From the NCBI GenBank assembly GCA_020081605.1, contig JAHREC010000009.1:2976001-3040000 (forward strand): a stretch of DNA of 64,000 nt, read 5' to 3'. Shown here piece by piece: positions 50,563 to 63,495 of this stretch. The notes under the pieces are model-generated. The model did not search any database. It was not told the DNA's origin and worked only from the letters and a program-made list of their open reading frames with translations. Both the position numbers and the translations under genes were made by a program. The DNA comes from Albifimbria verrucaria. Taxonomy: Eukaryota > Ascomycota > Sordariomycetes > Hypocreales > Stachybotryaceae. How positions within the stretch are numbered: position 1 is the first letter of the stretch; the number at the start of each line of letters is the position of its first letter.

Positions 50563-52264
50563 AATTCCTCGCGTCTTTTGCTATGCAAAACCTGCTGCTA
50601 GTGTGAGAAATTAGCCCTTGCAGAACTCCTTTTACATATCAGGCCACTTCAGTTGCTTGTGGCGGGACTCGAGGATTGGGGACCCACATTCACTATAATC
50701 CCTGCACTTCGGAACTTCTAAGAAGCTATAGAATAGCGCAGTATCGGAGTCGTCAGCATACGTTTTAATATCGTAACTGACACGGTCAAGGAAAACTGCG
50801 CATACATCTTTAGCCCTGGTATCTTTGTGGCGGCATGAGCCGCAGTCCGTAGTCAGCATGTTGGCTGAAGAACCAATGCCCCCAAGCGAATGGAGAACTA
50901 TTTAGTCGCGGTTATGCGACATGCAAGCCTTCAGCATACAGGATTGATAAGCATCATTGGCCAGCAAGTGTTTTACAAACTCAGCTGGTGAGTGAGCCAG
51001 GAAGTACGGGTAGCGGAGGATCAGCCTCATCCAGCATCCCTGTACCATCCGATCCCTAGTTAATCAATAGTCTTCTGCACAGACCCAGCTGATATGAAGG
51101 TTCATCGAAACAGAAAGGTTTCATAGCCAATGTGAGACGCTCAAATCTACACCTGAGACCTGCAGTCAATTGTGTAAAACTACACCTCTAACATGGAAAT
51201 GTGGCTTGGAGGCTCAGACGGTGTATTGGCTGACGTGCTTGGGGCTCGTTGATGATGCTGCCCTATTTTGTCTGTAGCCTACAAGGCAGCACCGTCCTCT
51301 GCCACTCTCGAACTTATTGTTGACATATCTATGCTGCTGCTACATTTTTAGGTACTTCAGTCGTGTTGATTTGCCTCCTCAAACTCCCCTAGTGTGCTCC
51401 CACTTGCTCAAGTTGGTGCTTATTCCTTAAAGCATCCCTCGTCGACGATCAAGAGTGAGAACGGCAGTGGCCGTACTAGTCTCATGTATTTCAGTGTGTG
51501 GCTCTGGCACATGGATGGGCTCCGACTCAGAAACGTGTTGCACTGTACTGAGTTGGGCTACGGCTTGTATTTATCAAGCCTCTTCGGCTTCGTAGTGACA
51601 TCAAATCATCACGAAGGTCGGACCAGGAAAGATGAAGCAGTCAAGCTTCCAGTACTTTATATTGGCTGCTTTAGAAAACCTTTGCCAAGCCGAAGGGAGC
51701 CGTGTTTCCACCTTAAGAGTCGAACTTGTCTTCCATAGTTTCTATCATCTTCCTTGCTTGGCACGCCTCTAGAGTTGGATGAACGTGGCAAGGTAGTCGA
51801 AGTAACGGGGCCTTGAAACATGGGTTACGAAATGGCATTGATTGTAACAAAATTCGAATTGTAAGTTTTGTCTCCATCATCTTGTAGCTACTTGTCATAA
51901 AGTCTTACTGATGCCTGTTCTCTCTATTACCAAGCTTTGCCATCAAGTTGGTTCACATCGATGCACCGCAACACCCAATGTAAATCTCAGCAAGGCTATT
52001 ACTTCGAGGGTACTTGAGCTGCAGCCATCACAGCCTCATACCGCTTAGCTATCTGCCTCTTTCAGTGTTCGATATTGAGAAATTCATCTTCGCATCTTGA
52101 CGGATCCGGGAAACGTCGTCAATTTTTGCTTAATATTCAGCAACGGTAAGCGAGACAGACCAATACAAGCAAGGTGATTAGACAAAGTCGTGGGAGGGAG
52201 GCGTAAGGCCACTCGGAATCGCGGGTCGTCGTATCAGTTATGAAATTGCTCATGCCGACTCTGC
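50563..52264. other. intergenic region
   Basis: About 1.7 kb without a supported gene. A minus-strand frame at 50632-50859 (MLTTDCGSCRHKDTRAKDVC) is Cys-rich but unrecognised. It should contain the promoter of the membrane protein and the 3' UTR of the ankyrin gene. Confidence 0.4.
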
Positions 52265-55200
52265 CTAATTTCCATTTGAGAGAAAATCAGAGTATGACTT
52301 GCCATCGTTCGTGGTGGCCGCTTTATTTGCGCCGCGATCAAGCAGCAATTTTATAACTGCTTCGTGCTGCCTATTGGCAGCAGCAATTAGCGGAGTCCTG
52401 CCGTCGTTGTCACGAGCCTCGAGCGCGGCGCCTCGATCAAGCAGCAATTCCACCGTAGTTTTACACCTTCTTCTGGCAGCGGAGATTAGTGGAGTGCTGC
52501 CATCAATATACCGAGCCTCGAGTGCGGCGCCTCGATCAAGCAGCAGCTCCACAACCGGCGTCGACTCCCGAAGATGGCACAGTGCAACGCTCTATTGCCT
52601 GCCTCGCCCCTGGCATCGGCACCCCAGTTGAGCAATAGCTGCACTACTGAGACATGACCTTCCCTGGCAGCGAGCTCAAGTGGACTGAAAAAGAACCGTC
52701 CGGGGCCATGGTTGCGCCCTGGAAGAGGAGAAGCCAGACAACTGCCTTGTTTCCTCCTGGCGGCCCAATGTAGTGGCGTTTGCTCAAATCTATCCCTTGC
52801 TTCGACTGTGGCGCCGTGGCGGATTAGCAACGATGCCACTGCCTCTTGCCCTTTCCAGCTAGCAATACTTAGCGGAGTTTGGCTTATCTCATCTTGAGCT
52901 TCTACATGAGCACCACATTTGATTAACAGCCACGCGACTGCTGTGTGACCTTCCTCGGCAGCAAGATGTAGTGGCGTCTTCTCGGCGTTGTTTTTGGCGG
53001 CTTTGTCGGCGCCTCGTTCCAGCAATAGCTTTACCATGGCTTCTTTCCCTGCCCCGGCTGCGCTGTGCAACGGCGCATTTCCCTTGGCGTCTCTGGCTTC
53101 TATATCAGCACGCTGTTTCAGCAATAGCTTTACCACGGCCTCTTTCCCTGCCTTGGCGGCCACAATTAGCGGAGTTCGTCCGAACCGGTCCCTGGCCTCG
53201 ATGTTGGCAGACTGTTTGTTAATAAGTAGTTTGACTACCCGCAATTTATCTTTAACGTCAACTGCATCGCCAACCACTGCAAGGTGCAATGGAGTCATGC
53301 CGATTTGATCGCGTAATTCTGTGTGTGTAGTCTTCCACAAATATTCAACCGCCTCGTGCCGTCCCTTGTATGCAGCCCAGAGTAAGGGCGTTATCCCTGG
53401 GTGTCGAGGAGATTGGTATCCGCCCCAGCCTCAATCAGAGCTTGAATCACGTTCTCATCCCCATGGGCTGCTGCATAATGCAACGGGCCTCGTCCATCCG
53501 TGTCTCGCATGTTAGTATCAGTCCCGGCTTGGAGTAGCTGCCGGACGATCCGCACATAATTACACCGACACGCAATATGCAGGGGCGTCTCCCGTGGATG
53601 TCCTGAGCATTAACCTTAGGCAGGCGTCCAAGTAGAATTTCCACCATATAACCATTGCCCTTTGCTGCTGCGTAGTGGAGCGGCGTCCCATCTAATATGT
53701 CTCTGCTGTTTATAGCTTTACCTACACCTCTGTCCACGAGCTCCTGACCACGATCTTGGAAGGTAAACCGGTGCAGATCTGTAAATTGGAGTTCATTCTC
53801 ATCCTCCTCGTGCAAAACCGGCGCCGTTGGCACAAGCTTAAATTTCAAGTCACAATCTAGCCTCAAAGCCAAAGCCATCAGCTTTCCTAGAATTGACTGA
53901 TCAACTGATTTCAGCTGATCGAGGATTCCTATCCTCACTTCGTTTAGTTCGTTGATGGATTCATCCTCAAACTGCTGGGCTGTAATCAACTTCAAACGCT
54001 CAGTGACCACCCGGAACTGCTCCATCAGTAGCGCGGTGGCTTTAATAGAAATGCCATCGTGTTTTGAGAACATCTGCGACTTTCCAAAAGCCACAGTTAT
54101 GCACTTGCTGACTCTTCCCAATGTCCCATGGACTCATGCGGCCGAGCATGTTTTTGTGTCCACTGAATAATTGGATCGGCGCGTGGAAGTTTCTCCTGCG
54201 AGCTCAAAGGTGGGATAATGCTCAGGTAGATATCTTCCAACGTCCCAAGCCCAGTACTTTGGATTTCTTGGACCATCCTTGAGAACTCCGCATTGTGCAG
54301 TGTAAATATCTGCCACGTTGGATCACGACCGTCGGTGTCAGCATCTGCTGGCCTCACTTCAACCCGGCCATGGAAAGGCCTCTTCAACTTCTTCGCTACG
54401 GCCCACATAAACGTAGAAAATAGATTATGGGCGAAGAAGGTCTTTAAAGGTTGGTACGATTTGGTCGCCAAAATGCAGTTCAAAGCATTATCCGAATGGG
54501 CAACCTTATCAGCTGCGGTTCCAGTGGTAGGTTCGAAGTAAAGCAAGTCTTCAACTCGTACTCCCTCCACCTTCTCATCACCAATGCTGTAAGATGCAAA
54601 TCCTTTGATCCGATGTGGTTGTACCTCGACTTTGCGGTGCGACTGTCCCTCAATCTCATTACTAGGCTCATATTGAATCTTGATGATCCGAGTATCGCCG
54701 TTAGGCATCCACCAGTCCAGGTCTCGCTCCAGGGCTGGAGATTGAGAATCCAACAGCCGAAGACAAGGTTTAGGCGCTGTGCCTTTGTCTCTGAGCCATG
54801 CGTCATCGTCAGCTGATCTGTTGCCTTTGTCGTCCTCTTCGCGGCTATTCTCTGAGTTATAAACGGAATAAAGCCATAGTGATAGTGCCGCTTCGAGTTC
54901 GTCGGAAAATGCTTTCCATGCTCCTTGCCTCTCCTGTTCTAATCGGAAATGAATCTTTGCGTTGCCGGACCCAATGGACCAATGGAAGCCTTTCCTATAT
55001 CATCGCCAAAGAGAGTGTTCATTACAATTTCAATGGCCCTCGCCAGACAGAGGGCCTCTGTGGATGCAGGCCCATGCCAGTCTGCAAGCTTGCCAATATT
55101 TCGCCGTATCTTCATCAGCTGTTGGGCTTCGGACACGTTTTCGAACCCATCTTCCGCCAGGGCGTCACACTGCGCCGGATCCTGGATGTCAGAAACACCC

Positions 55201-56906
55201 CAATTCCAGTCACCGTTAGCCGTGGGTTTGTCTTGTTGACCCTTCATATGCCACAGTGATTCCAGCCTCGGATCTTTCGCAAGATTTATGGCCAACCAAT
55301 CCAATTCATGCCCTGGCGTAATTCGAAAGCATCCTGGGAATTGTACAAGGTTACGACGGACCCAAGCTCTGAGACAGGTCATTACTCCTATTGCACCCAA
55401 CTGGGCAATGGAGGCTGATCAGTGCAAACCACGCAGTCCAATGAACTGCACAAAGAAGCCAAATAGGCAGACTGCTGTGCCCACGACAGCGAGATTAGGG
55501 TCGGAACCCCAAGATTTGTCGACAACTTGACTTCGTCTTCTATCGAGGTTTCGGTTGTTATTTTTGTCTCTTTCTGGTCTGTGCAGTCGCTCAATAGGCC
55601 TCTCAGGGATTGGTTTCCTCGAGCTATTCCTAGAGTTGGGATTTTCAATTGCGGCTCTTCTGCCAGCACAGATGTCCTCACAAGGGCTTGCGAGCGCTTC
55701 GGAAATATTGAAAAAGACTCAAACACTTGGTCATTGACGGTTCCAGGCCTCTGCAGCCAGATAATTCGGGCCTCCATTCCATTCCTCGGACGATAAGTTG
55801 TTTCCTTGGTGCTTCCCTCAACCACGTATGCACAGACAAGCATACCGGATACCAAGAGCAGTGTACCCACTACGGTACATGGAAAGGCATAATCTGCCAC
55901 TGTTGTCTCGTCTTTAAGTAGTACATGTTTGTAATATATGGCAGATATACCAAAGTATATGACGACGCCAATCTGAAGCAGAATCCCACATCCGGCGATA
56001 ATGTATAGCTCTCCTCTACCAATTTGATCGTTTAAGTTGAGGGTTAGGTTGGGTACTACCCGCGGCTTGGTATTCCGAATGATGACGCGCGATAAGACCT
56101 TCCCAGAGTTGTCGTGGCTGGAGGCTCTTTGTCGATCACTAGACGTTGAACCTTCTTCTGCATCCTTGGTGTTGTCTCTGCTAAGTTCACCAAGTATGAG
56201 CTCTCTAAATGTGAGGTCTAATGAGACCATTAGCCATTGGTTGATGTAAGCCAGGAGGCTACGTACTATGTTCTTTGAGATATTGATGACTCTCATCCAC
56301 CTCATCAGTCAATTGCATTACGGAGAATACCCCATTACAGTCACTAGCCGTATCTTCTTTCCCTTTCTCGGGCGTTATAATGATAAACTCTCTTATTGGA
56401 CCCTTTCCCATCACCCTCACAACCTCGTGCCCGTTCCAAAGTTCGCATACCTCTTCGGAGGTGGAGGATAGCAATTCAGCTTCAGGGATAGCGCGGCTCT
56501 CTCTTGCTCTGCCGATAATGGCCTTGAGCCAAGATGGGCCGCCAACCCTAATGGCGCCGACGATGGTGGTGATGATACCCAGTGGGGCCATAGCCAAGAT
56601 GATGTTGTCGGCCCAACCCGTGGCTTGGCTCATGTACTGCATAGTAGCCCTTTCACCGAAGAGTGCTAGGAGTCTAGGTGAATTGTGCTGTTAGTACGTA
56701 GACATAACATGAAATGACAGAAGCACATACGGAGCTAGATCTGTGAATAGATTGTTGGAGAAATCATCGCCATTGTCCGCGACAACGCATGGGAAGAAGC
56801 ACACTCCCAATAGGAGACACAATTGTTTCACCGAAAGCATTTTGCCTGGCTGTCTGATTAAAACATCAACATGCGCTCCGGTGTGCCCGACTTTGTTGAT
56901 ATTCAT
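52265..56906 (-). CDS. Giant membrane-anchored ankyrin-repeat protein
   Basis: One gene is read in many pieces. N-terminus: MLSVKQLCLLLGVCFFPCVV (signal peptide), DNGDDFSNNLFTDLAP, then WADNIILAMAPLGIITTIVG and RESRAIPEAELLSSTSEEVC. A middle membrane region follows: GELYIIAGCGILLQIGVVIY, AFPCTVVGTLLLVSGMLVCA, VVGTAVCLFGFFVQFIGLRG. Then SASIAQLGAIGVMTCLRAWV, helical cytosolic parts, and from about 53700 to 52270 some ten or more ankyrin repeats (DGTPLHYAAAKGNGYMVEIL, NAPLHSAAGAGKEAMVKLLL, KTPLHLAAEEGHTAVAWLLI). This N-terminal layout recurs in a large Pezizomycotina family of unknown function. At least seven frame slips (near 56270, 55520, 54960, 54125, 53595, 53410, 52730) and an in-frame TGA at 55421-55419, where TGG (Trp) fits the family, disrupt it. 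It is roughly 1,450 residues if corrected. Confidence 0.78.
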
Positions 56907-58199
56907 GGCCTTGGAGCTGTGGCGGTCTGGCTGTGCGGCCCAACTCCTAACTTTGTTGCCTGAGTGACTTTTTCAGCTCATTTCTGTTGGGGATTCAAAC
57001 AAAACGAGTTCGGGAGGCTGGGTTCAAGCAAGCTGTCGAGTGTTGCATTGGCGCGCAAAATGGTCGGCCAATTACGATTGACCCCGAGGACAGGCTCCAG
57101 GCAGCGAAACAGAAGATATAGGAGGTCGCCGTTTGATCTCCTCACTGGCTCCTTAGAGCTGTATGTATCGTAATCCGAACACTCCATTATGATTCGATAG
57201 GGCTGCCGTCGGCATTTTAAAGAGCCCAATACCATTCGTCAAATGTATGTTGGGGAACGTATACGGAAAGGATAAATATGTAGTAAGTAGCATCTTTGCC
57301 CTTACTATACTTCACAACAATGCGTAAGAAAAAACTTCTAAATAACGGAGATCTTTTGTTGGGAAGGAGTAGGGCCGTTCTTTGCTTCAACTGTCGCCTG
57401 GGCAGAATCTGGTATCGACATGCTGAGAGTCTGTGAGTTTTGCTCCTTGAAAGGATAGGAGAGGCCCTGTTTGCCCTGGGTAAGGGGCAATGTGCGTTAT
57501 CTCCTGACGCAACAGATGCTCGAGTACCAATGGCTTGACCGTCAGAGTGAATAAATCCATCCAGATGACATGAATCAACCTCCGTCGGCAGCATTGTACC
57601 TGCAGAATCGGAAATGAGGATAAATCAAGATTGGCAAATACCTTGTTTAACAAACCGAGGCAGATAAATGAGCGAGACACAATATCTTAGATATAACTCG
57701 AAGTGCACGCGCTTTTATGGATGTCCGCTGCGTTTTAGGAGCCAATAACTCCCATCTCGATCCATGTAATACCAAGAGCCCCTGTCCATCTCGACCATGG
57801 GGGACGGTGACAACCTCATTGCAATGGATAAATGAATGCTTATAGCGTTGTTATCACGCACATTGTATGAGACTTTATCGAGGTAATCTACACCATAATA
57901 TGATTTGGATGGACTCCAGCCTCAATGGTATCCTTGACCTCGTAACACCAACCAAAAGATATCTAACTACAGTGGGATAGCAACAGTTTCGCCTACCTCG
58001 GGATTTCCATTAAGCTAAAGGACTGTATGTATAAGAAGTCGTGATAAAATATATATTAATTTATTTATTTATTATTCAATTATTATAAGTTTATTATACT
58101 TTTAATCGTTTATTATTAGGTGTTTGGTTGATTTTCCATCGAGATATCTACGCTAGATATGCGGAATTTCTGCCTTCCCACTGTATGAAAGACTAGCAA
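56907..58199. other. intergenic, A/T-rich low-complexity part
   Basis: Upstream of the ankyrin gene. 58045-58120 is almost pure A/T with TTTATTTATT words. Several open frames at 56964-57680 lack family resemblance. This is probably decayed DNA at the edge of the kinase relic. Confidence 0.4.
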
Positions 58200-59112
58200 G
58201 TAAAGATCGCGCCTCCGCAGCAAAATCGTCCTTCCCCTATTCCTCAAGTTCCCAGTTTATCTTTCGATCCTGACTATTTATATCAATGAACCCAAGTGAT
58301 TCTCCGGCATACGACTCGGCCAACATTAAATCCACGATCATGCATTTATTAGTGCGTTTGTCGTAGAGAACGTTGCGTGGCTCGGCATCATGGTGGAGAA
58401 CCCGATATTTATGAAGCTGCTCGAGCGCGGCGAGGATTTAATCAATAATATATCCTTCAACCTTCCGTAGTTCTCTCAAGACTGGGCGCCTAGCGTAAGA
58501 AAGGAATATAAAGTATTTAAATACGCCACAATCATAATAATAAGGCTCAATCAAATCAATAAGGCCAACACAGACAGGAATACAATCCCTTGTAGATCAC
58601 ATAGATGGCCATACATCTTCTCTTCATGCCGAAGAGAATCAGTATCCATAGACTCTACACCTTTTGCCAAAAGCGTATAGTCATGCAACGACAGACAAAC
58701 TTTAAAGAGGGATCCGCATGCCCCGAAATATAAAGCAGCATATAAGATTTGACGGGTCGGGTTTATTGTTACGTCGCGGGTAGATTTGACGGGTCGGGTT
58801 TATTGTATCTCCTTGGGTGGTTAAAGAGCAATCCGTAACCACTTCCATGGCAAGGCTGAGCGAATGACATATTTCGAGGTATTGGTGGAGCGCCAAAGGC
58901 TGTGAAGCTATAGCGCGCTCTTCAGCTTCTTCACGACGGCGCTATTCTTCTTCGCGCAGGCGTTGCTCTTGTTCGCGTTGGTGCTGTCCTTGAAGAGCAT
59001 GGCTTTCAGCAGCTTCACGGCGTCGCTTTTCCTCTTCGTAAAGGCGTTGCTCTTCTTTGCGCAGGCGCCTCACTTCCTGCAGCTGCTTCCGCAATTCCTC
59101 GAGTTCGTCCAT
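58200..59112 (-). pseudogene. RIP-mutated kinase-like gene with a coiled-coil N-terminus
   Basis: ATG at 59112 opens MDELEELRKQLQEVRRLRKE followed by a long charged helix rich in EEQRLYEEEKRRREAAE. A TAG at 58944-58942 interrupts EEE-x-RRREEAEERA, where CAG fits. The kinase part follows: LALHQYLEICHSLSLAMEVV, then in later frames YEL-like spacing, ILAALEQLHKYRVLHHDAEP (catalytic HHDxxxxN) and KCMIVDLMLAESYAGESLG (metal-binding Asp). TAA at 58440-58438 and TAG at 58239-58237 also stand where Gln codons fit. All three are C-to-T changes of Gln codons, the RIP signature. The family is widespread in Pezizomycotina as a kinase-like protein of unknown role. This copy cannot be functional. Confidence 0.68.
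58746..58806. repeat. 24-bp direct repeat, offset 37 bp
   Basis: The same 24 bases occur at 58746-58769 and 58783-58806, inside the kinase relic. The core is TTTGACGGGTCGGGTTTATT. The 37-base offset is not a multiple of three, so the duplication itself would break the reading frame. Confidence 0.85.
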
Positions 59113-60943
59113 TGCGACCGATTAACCCGGGCAGGGAGAAGATTGGTCGCATTGTCATGAAGGTGCCGAAGAAGGGTTGCAACTTGTCATGCGACATGTA
59201 CGGATTAGCTTACACAAGCACGTCAACCACTTTGCGGCTGTGCCTAATCCGTACACCGGTGGGAAACCTGTCTGTGAAGTGCGGACCAGTGACCAAGGCA
59301 AATGTTTATAGGCAATAATACTGGTCACTATCCGTACGGTATGTGTTAAACCGAAAGATTGATGCTCGATTGAATTGTCGAACTCTTACCCCCTTTTCAT
59401 GATATTTATATAGGTAAATTAGCGTAAAGCATATTTTACATGAAATATGACAATTTGAATGTGTCCAGCGCGGCTTGTCTCAGTCATTTGAACCGCGTGC
59501 GCATCAATTGGGCCGGTTTAACCGATACGTTAACTAGTAAACACAGCCAGGGGTTAGCTTCAGGGACCCTGGGAGCCTAAAATATACCAGACTGAATCTG
59601 CATTGGTTGAGCGGCACAGATTAGACTAAACATGCCACATTCCACTCACTGCTTTTCCTGGACAGGCAATCGGACCCTCCCGAAGGGCTTACGGAGTGCA
59701 GTAGACAATACACATACAGTACAACAAACCCGCCGTTACAAAGAACTCGTACACGAGAAACCGGCAAGGCAAACTATAGCCAGGGAAACCCTTTAATTTG
59801 ACTGGCAAATGCTTTATTATTCATTAAGAATCATTAAAATAGCAACCCTAGCCTACAATAGCTTAGCATTCATTTATACCAGCATTGATCCTCGCGCCGC
59901 TATGCGACGTCTTAGAGCACTAGCGCTCGTAATGGGTAAAATGCTACCGGTACAGTATTCCTGGCCCTCGCACATTCAATGAGATATTCTGGCTAGAGCT
60001 TCTAACCTCGATTAACATATAATAAGATTTCAGAGACAGACCTTGCTTTGAAGCCAGAGAGTATTAATTGCCTCCGCCATGCCTGCGACGCTGAGATTCC
60101 TCTCCCGCCCTTCTCATCGCCTCTTCCATCTCCAGCTTCTTTCTGGCCTCCTTACGCTTTCGCTAAGACTCCTGGGCTGCTTTGCGTATGCATCCTTCCT
60201 CATAAGGCCGCCGCTGTTAGTCATATTGGTGTTCCTAGGCTGTTTGGTGTTGGGCTAATTTAATGAAGTAGAAGAGATACATAATAGAGATATGTAGAAG
60301 GTGTTTGATGGAATGAGATGCAATGTTGCCGTCAATAAAAATAAGATGAACAGGAACCAGGGACCGTGAACTGTTCAAGCATTCATTTTTGTCTCCCTTC
60401 TCGCTTTGGCCACTTTCTATTCTCTTTGTTTTGTCTCCATTCAATTGCATTGACATGAAAAAACAGACTTTCGTGGCGTCTCCCACATCATCACGGACAC
60501 ACAGATTCCAAGGGATACGGCAGCACATGATTAGTTAAAGTGATTTCTTTCCCCAGTGAGATGGCTTAGTACCGTAGTGTCTCTTCTTGCCAGACCCTTT
60601 CCATAGGCTTGCTGTGCCATCGTGGTGACGCCCAAGTACAATATTAATATTGTATGACACTAAATGCTTCAGGACGCATCCCTGCATTTCATTAGACTCC
60701 ATAGGTGCAAGTATAGTTGTTAGATGATCAATCGTAATTGGTATATGAGGCCCATATGTGCTCCCCCTCCTCTGGTTTTCGTCGCCAGTCGAAGCCAATC
60801 TGTTACAAGTGCTCCTTTTTCTCTCTGCTTCAACCACGCCCAATACTCCTTCCGCTGCAGTTGCTGGTTGGATAGAGTAGTATTTTCACAATGGGAAGCA
60901 ACACAAGGATTGACGCAACATCTTGAATTATACCTAACCATAC
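59113..60943. other. gene-poor region with a coiled-coil relic
   Basis: Minus-strand codons at about 60066-60195 read KAAQES, a stop, then RKRKEARKKLEMEEAMRRAG, a charged helix like the C-terminal tails of pogo/Fot1-type transposases or of kinase relics; it is too short to assign. 59330-59460 and 59800-59880 are A/T-rich. No intact gene. The right end must contain the flavin-monooxygenase promoter. Confidence 0.35.
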
Positions 60944-63106
60944 TATGAAAGTGGCGATCATTGGGGAGGACCCTCAGGGCTGGCGACATTGAAGTATGTC
61001 TTGACTGCACACTTACACCTAGGTCGCGACCCTTGGAGGCTCGTTTATTCGAGAGCCAAAGTCATGTTGGTGGAACATTCACCGCCAGGTCATACGAGGA
61101 TGCTGAGGTGAGTCTTGGACTTGTCCCTTGTGTAGAGATGACCTGAGCCCTGCTAAGTGTACTGCCAGCTTGTGTCTTCGAAGCAGCTCACCACATTTTC
61201 CGATTTCCGACATGCAGGCAAAGAAGACTTTCTTAGCGCCGATTCTTACGTGCAATATCTCGAGAGCTACTGTACAAAATTTGGATTACGACCTTACATA
61301 CGCCTAAATACGCAGGTTGTGGCTGTAAAACGATATCAAGAAGGCACGGCATACATGTACAATGTCTTCTACTCCACCATTAATACTGAAGTCCAGGAAG
61401 AATGGCAGTGTGATGCCGTTGCCGTGTGTTCAGGACTTCATACAGAACCAAACATTCCGCGTATTAAAGGGGTGGAAAGGGTACCGAGGTGATACATTCC
61501 TCTGAATTCAAATGCCGTGAGCAGTTTGGCTTTGGGAAGACTGTTATGATTCTGGGGACCGGCGAAACTGGCGCAGACATTGCGTATTTGGCCGTCACCT
61601 CACCTACCAGTCGAGTGATAATGTGCCATCGCGATGGCTTTCACTTTGCGCCCAAGGTGAGCCATCTTTGTCGGTTGGATCGTGTTATCTACTTCTTTCG
61701 AGATTGTCGTCTCAACTGGTCTAGTAATACTGATGCTCCCTTTTGCCCATGACCAGAGAAACCCTGGCCCGGTTCTACTTCCGATCCTCGGCCGAAGACC
61801 TGACCCAGCCGAGCCAGGAATCCCGATTGACGTTAGTCGAGCCAATCTCTTCGATACCTCCTATGTTCATACAAGTTTGCGAAACAAAATGATAATGTGG
61901 GATTACTACCACTACTACATCAAAGGTCTACTATGGACGAGCTCAGGCACGACAGCAGGGATGGACCAGTGGATTGGAGAAATTAGCCCAGAGCGCCACC
62001 ATCCGTCAAAAAGTAAAGCATTCACCGTGTTGCAGACTGGCCCCTTCCATTCTGTCGTGATCTCCAGGCTTACAAGTTCATAGTTTTCTTCAACAAATCC
62101 ATGAAAGTCTGTCCATTTATCAGCAAACCGTACCGGCCGACGCTGCCAGGATACCGTCTCTGGTGTTATGCCATGCGCTCCGCCCTTGTGCAATTTCCTA
62201 TCCCAGATGTTGGTTCAAGACAGGTAGATCTAGCACCTTGGCCTGAACGAGTCAACGCTGATAGGACGATTCAATTTATTGACAACGGCCGTCCTGAGTA
62301 CGAGCACGTTAAAAATGAAGTCATACGGCCTGATTTACTTATCTTTTGCACGGGTTACCGTCATAGTTTTCCTTTTTAAGGAGTTATAATAACCAAGACA
62401 AGGAAACACGCTCAGTCACCGAGCTCACCAATGTTCGAGGGATTTGGAACAATGCCGAGCCTTCGCTTGGCTTTATTGGATTTGTCCGACCGTCACTTGG
62501 CGCAATTCCACCACTGGCAGAACTTCAGGCTCAACTTTGGGTTCTGCAACTTGTTGCACCACATAAAATACCTCGCCCGCTGAGACCTGAAGACGAGCCA
62601 CACTACCGTCTTCTGTCAGAACCCAACGCTAGGGTCAAGTGTGGCGTGGACCACGAAAGTTATGCATATCAACTTGCTCTTGACATGAGCGCGGCTCCTG
62701 GTCTATGGGACATTCTAGGCATCCTGTACAAGACCAACAATAAAAGAGCATGGCGCCTTCCATTCGTATGGGCACTAGGAGCCAATTTCAATACCAAGTT
62801 TCGGCTTATAGGCCCTTGGTACTGGGATGGAGCGTTAGAAATGCTTGTTTCGGATGAATTCTGGTCGACTCTGACCAGAAGACCACTGTTTTTGGTAAGC
62901 AATGCCTTCTTTGTAAACAGGGACTAAAGAGTAAGCGGGAAAGTACTGATGATGCTGGTGCCCGCATTTCGACAGGCCACTTCCTTGTATCTTTCTTACC
63001 AATGATGATCTTTGGACCTATGAGTGCACTCTTTTGGATTTACGCAGCCATAGTTGATACATGGCGGGAATATGAATTCTCATGGAAATCCCATACATCC
63101 AGTTGA
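60944..63106 (+). CDS. Flavin-containing monooxygenase (FMO/dimethylaniline type)
   Basis: These FAD/NADPH enzymes add oxygen to soft nucleophiles (N, S, or in Baeyer-Villiger types C). ATG at 60944 opens MKVAII; after a one-base slip the FAD motif reads GGGPSGLATLKYVL. Following parts are LFESQSHVGGTFTARSYEDA, an intron near 61110-61165, KQLTTFSDFRHA, then VIHSSEFKCREQFGFGKTVM leading into the NADPH Rossmann motif ILGTGETGADIAY. Near the end are DLLIFCTGYRHSFPF (TGY motif) and, after a slip at the T-run 62373-62377, RGIWNNAEPSLGFIGFVRPS, then FLVSFLPMMIFGPMSALFWI, a C-terminal membrane helix, ending at TGA 63106. About 600 residues with several introns and about five frame slips. The substrate is unknown; nothing nearby defines a biosynthetic cluster. 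Confidence 0.82.
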
Positions 63107-63495
63107 GCCAGATCTTGAATAAGCACAGCGCATCTAATTGTGTTAATGCAAATTGTCTATGGTTAGAAAGAGCCAAATATACGAGAATATTAAGGGGCAT
63201 TAATCCTATTGTACAGTTTCATAAGTCCTAGGTATCACTATTGAGGAGCATTGAAAATTGACCCAAGACACTTCCCTTTCACCCTTCAAATGGCAGCTTC
63301 AGTATGGCTAACATTGAAGGTGCTCATGTTTGTTGCGATACCTAAGCTTTATCACAAAATAGGCATCAACTCACCAGCTCCGGTCTTTTCTCCGAAAAGC
63401 CCTATCTCTACACGACCACCAACCTTCACTATGGCTGGCTGTGAAGACAAGATAAACCACGAGTCCTTAACTATGAAGTCCAAACCTGATACAAC
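63107..63495. other. intergenic, convergent 3' flanks
   Basis: Between the monooxygenase stop and the C-terminus of the trypsin-like protein. A plus-strand frame from 63251 overlaps the latter antisense and is not supported. Confidence 0.4.

Noticed and set aside
60066..60195. Charged helix (RKRKEARKKLEMEE) as evidence for a pogo/Fot1 transposon.
   Set aside because: There is no DDE core or terminal inverted repeat in the surrounding 2 kb; charged helices of this type occur in many proteins.
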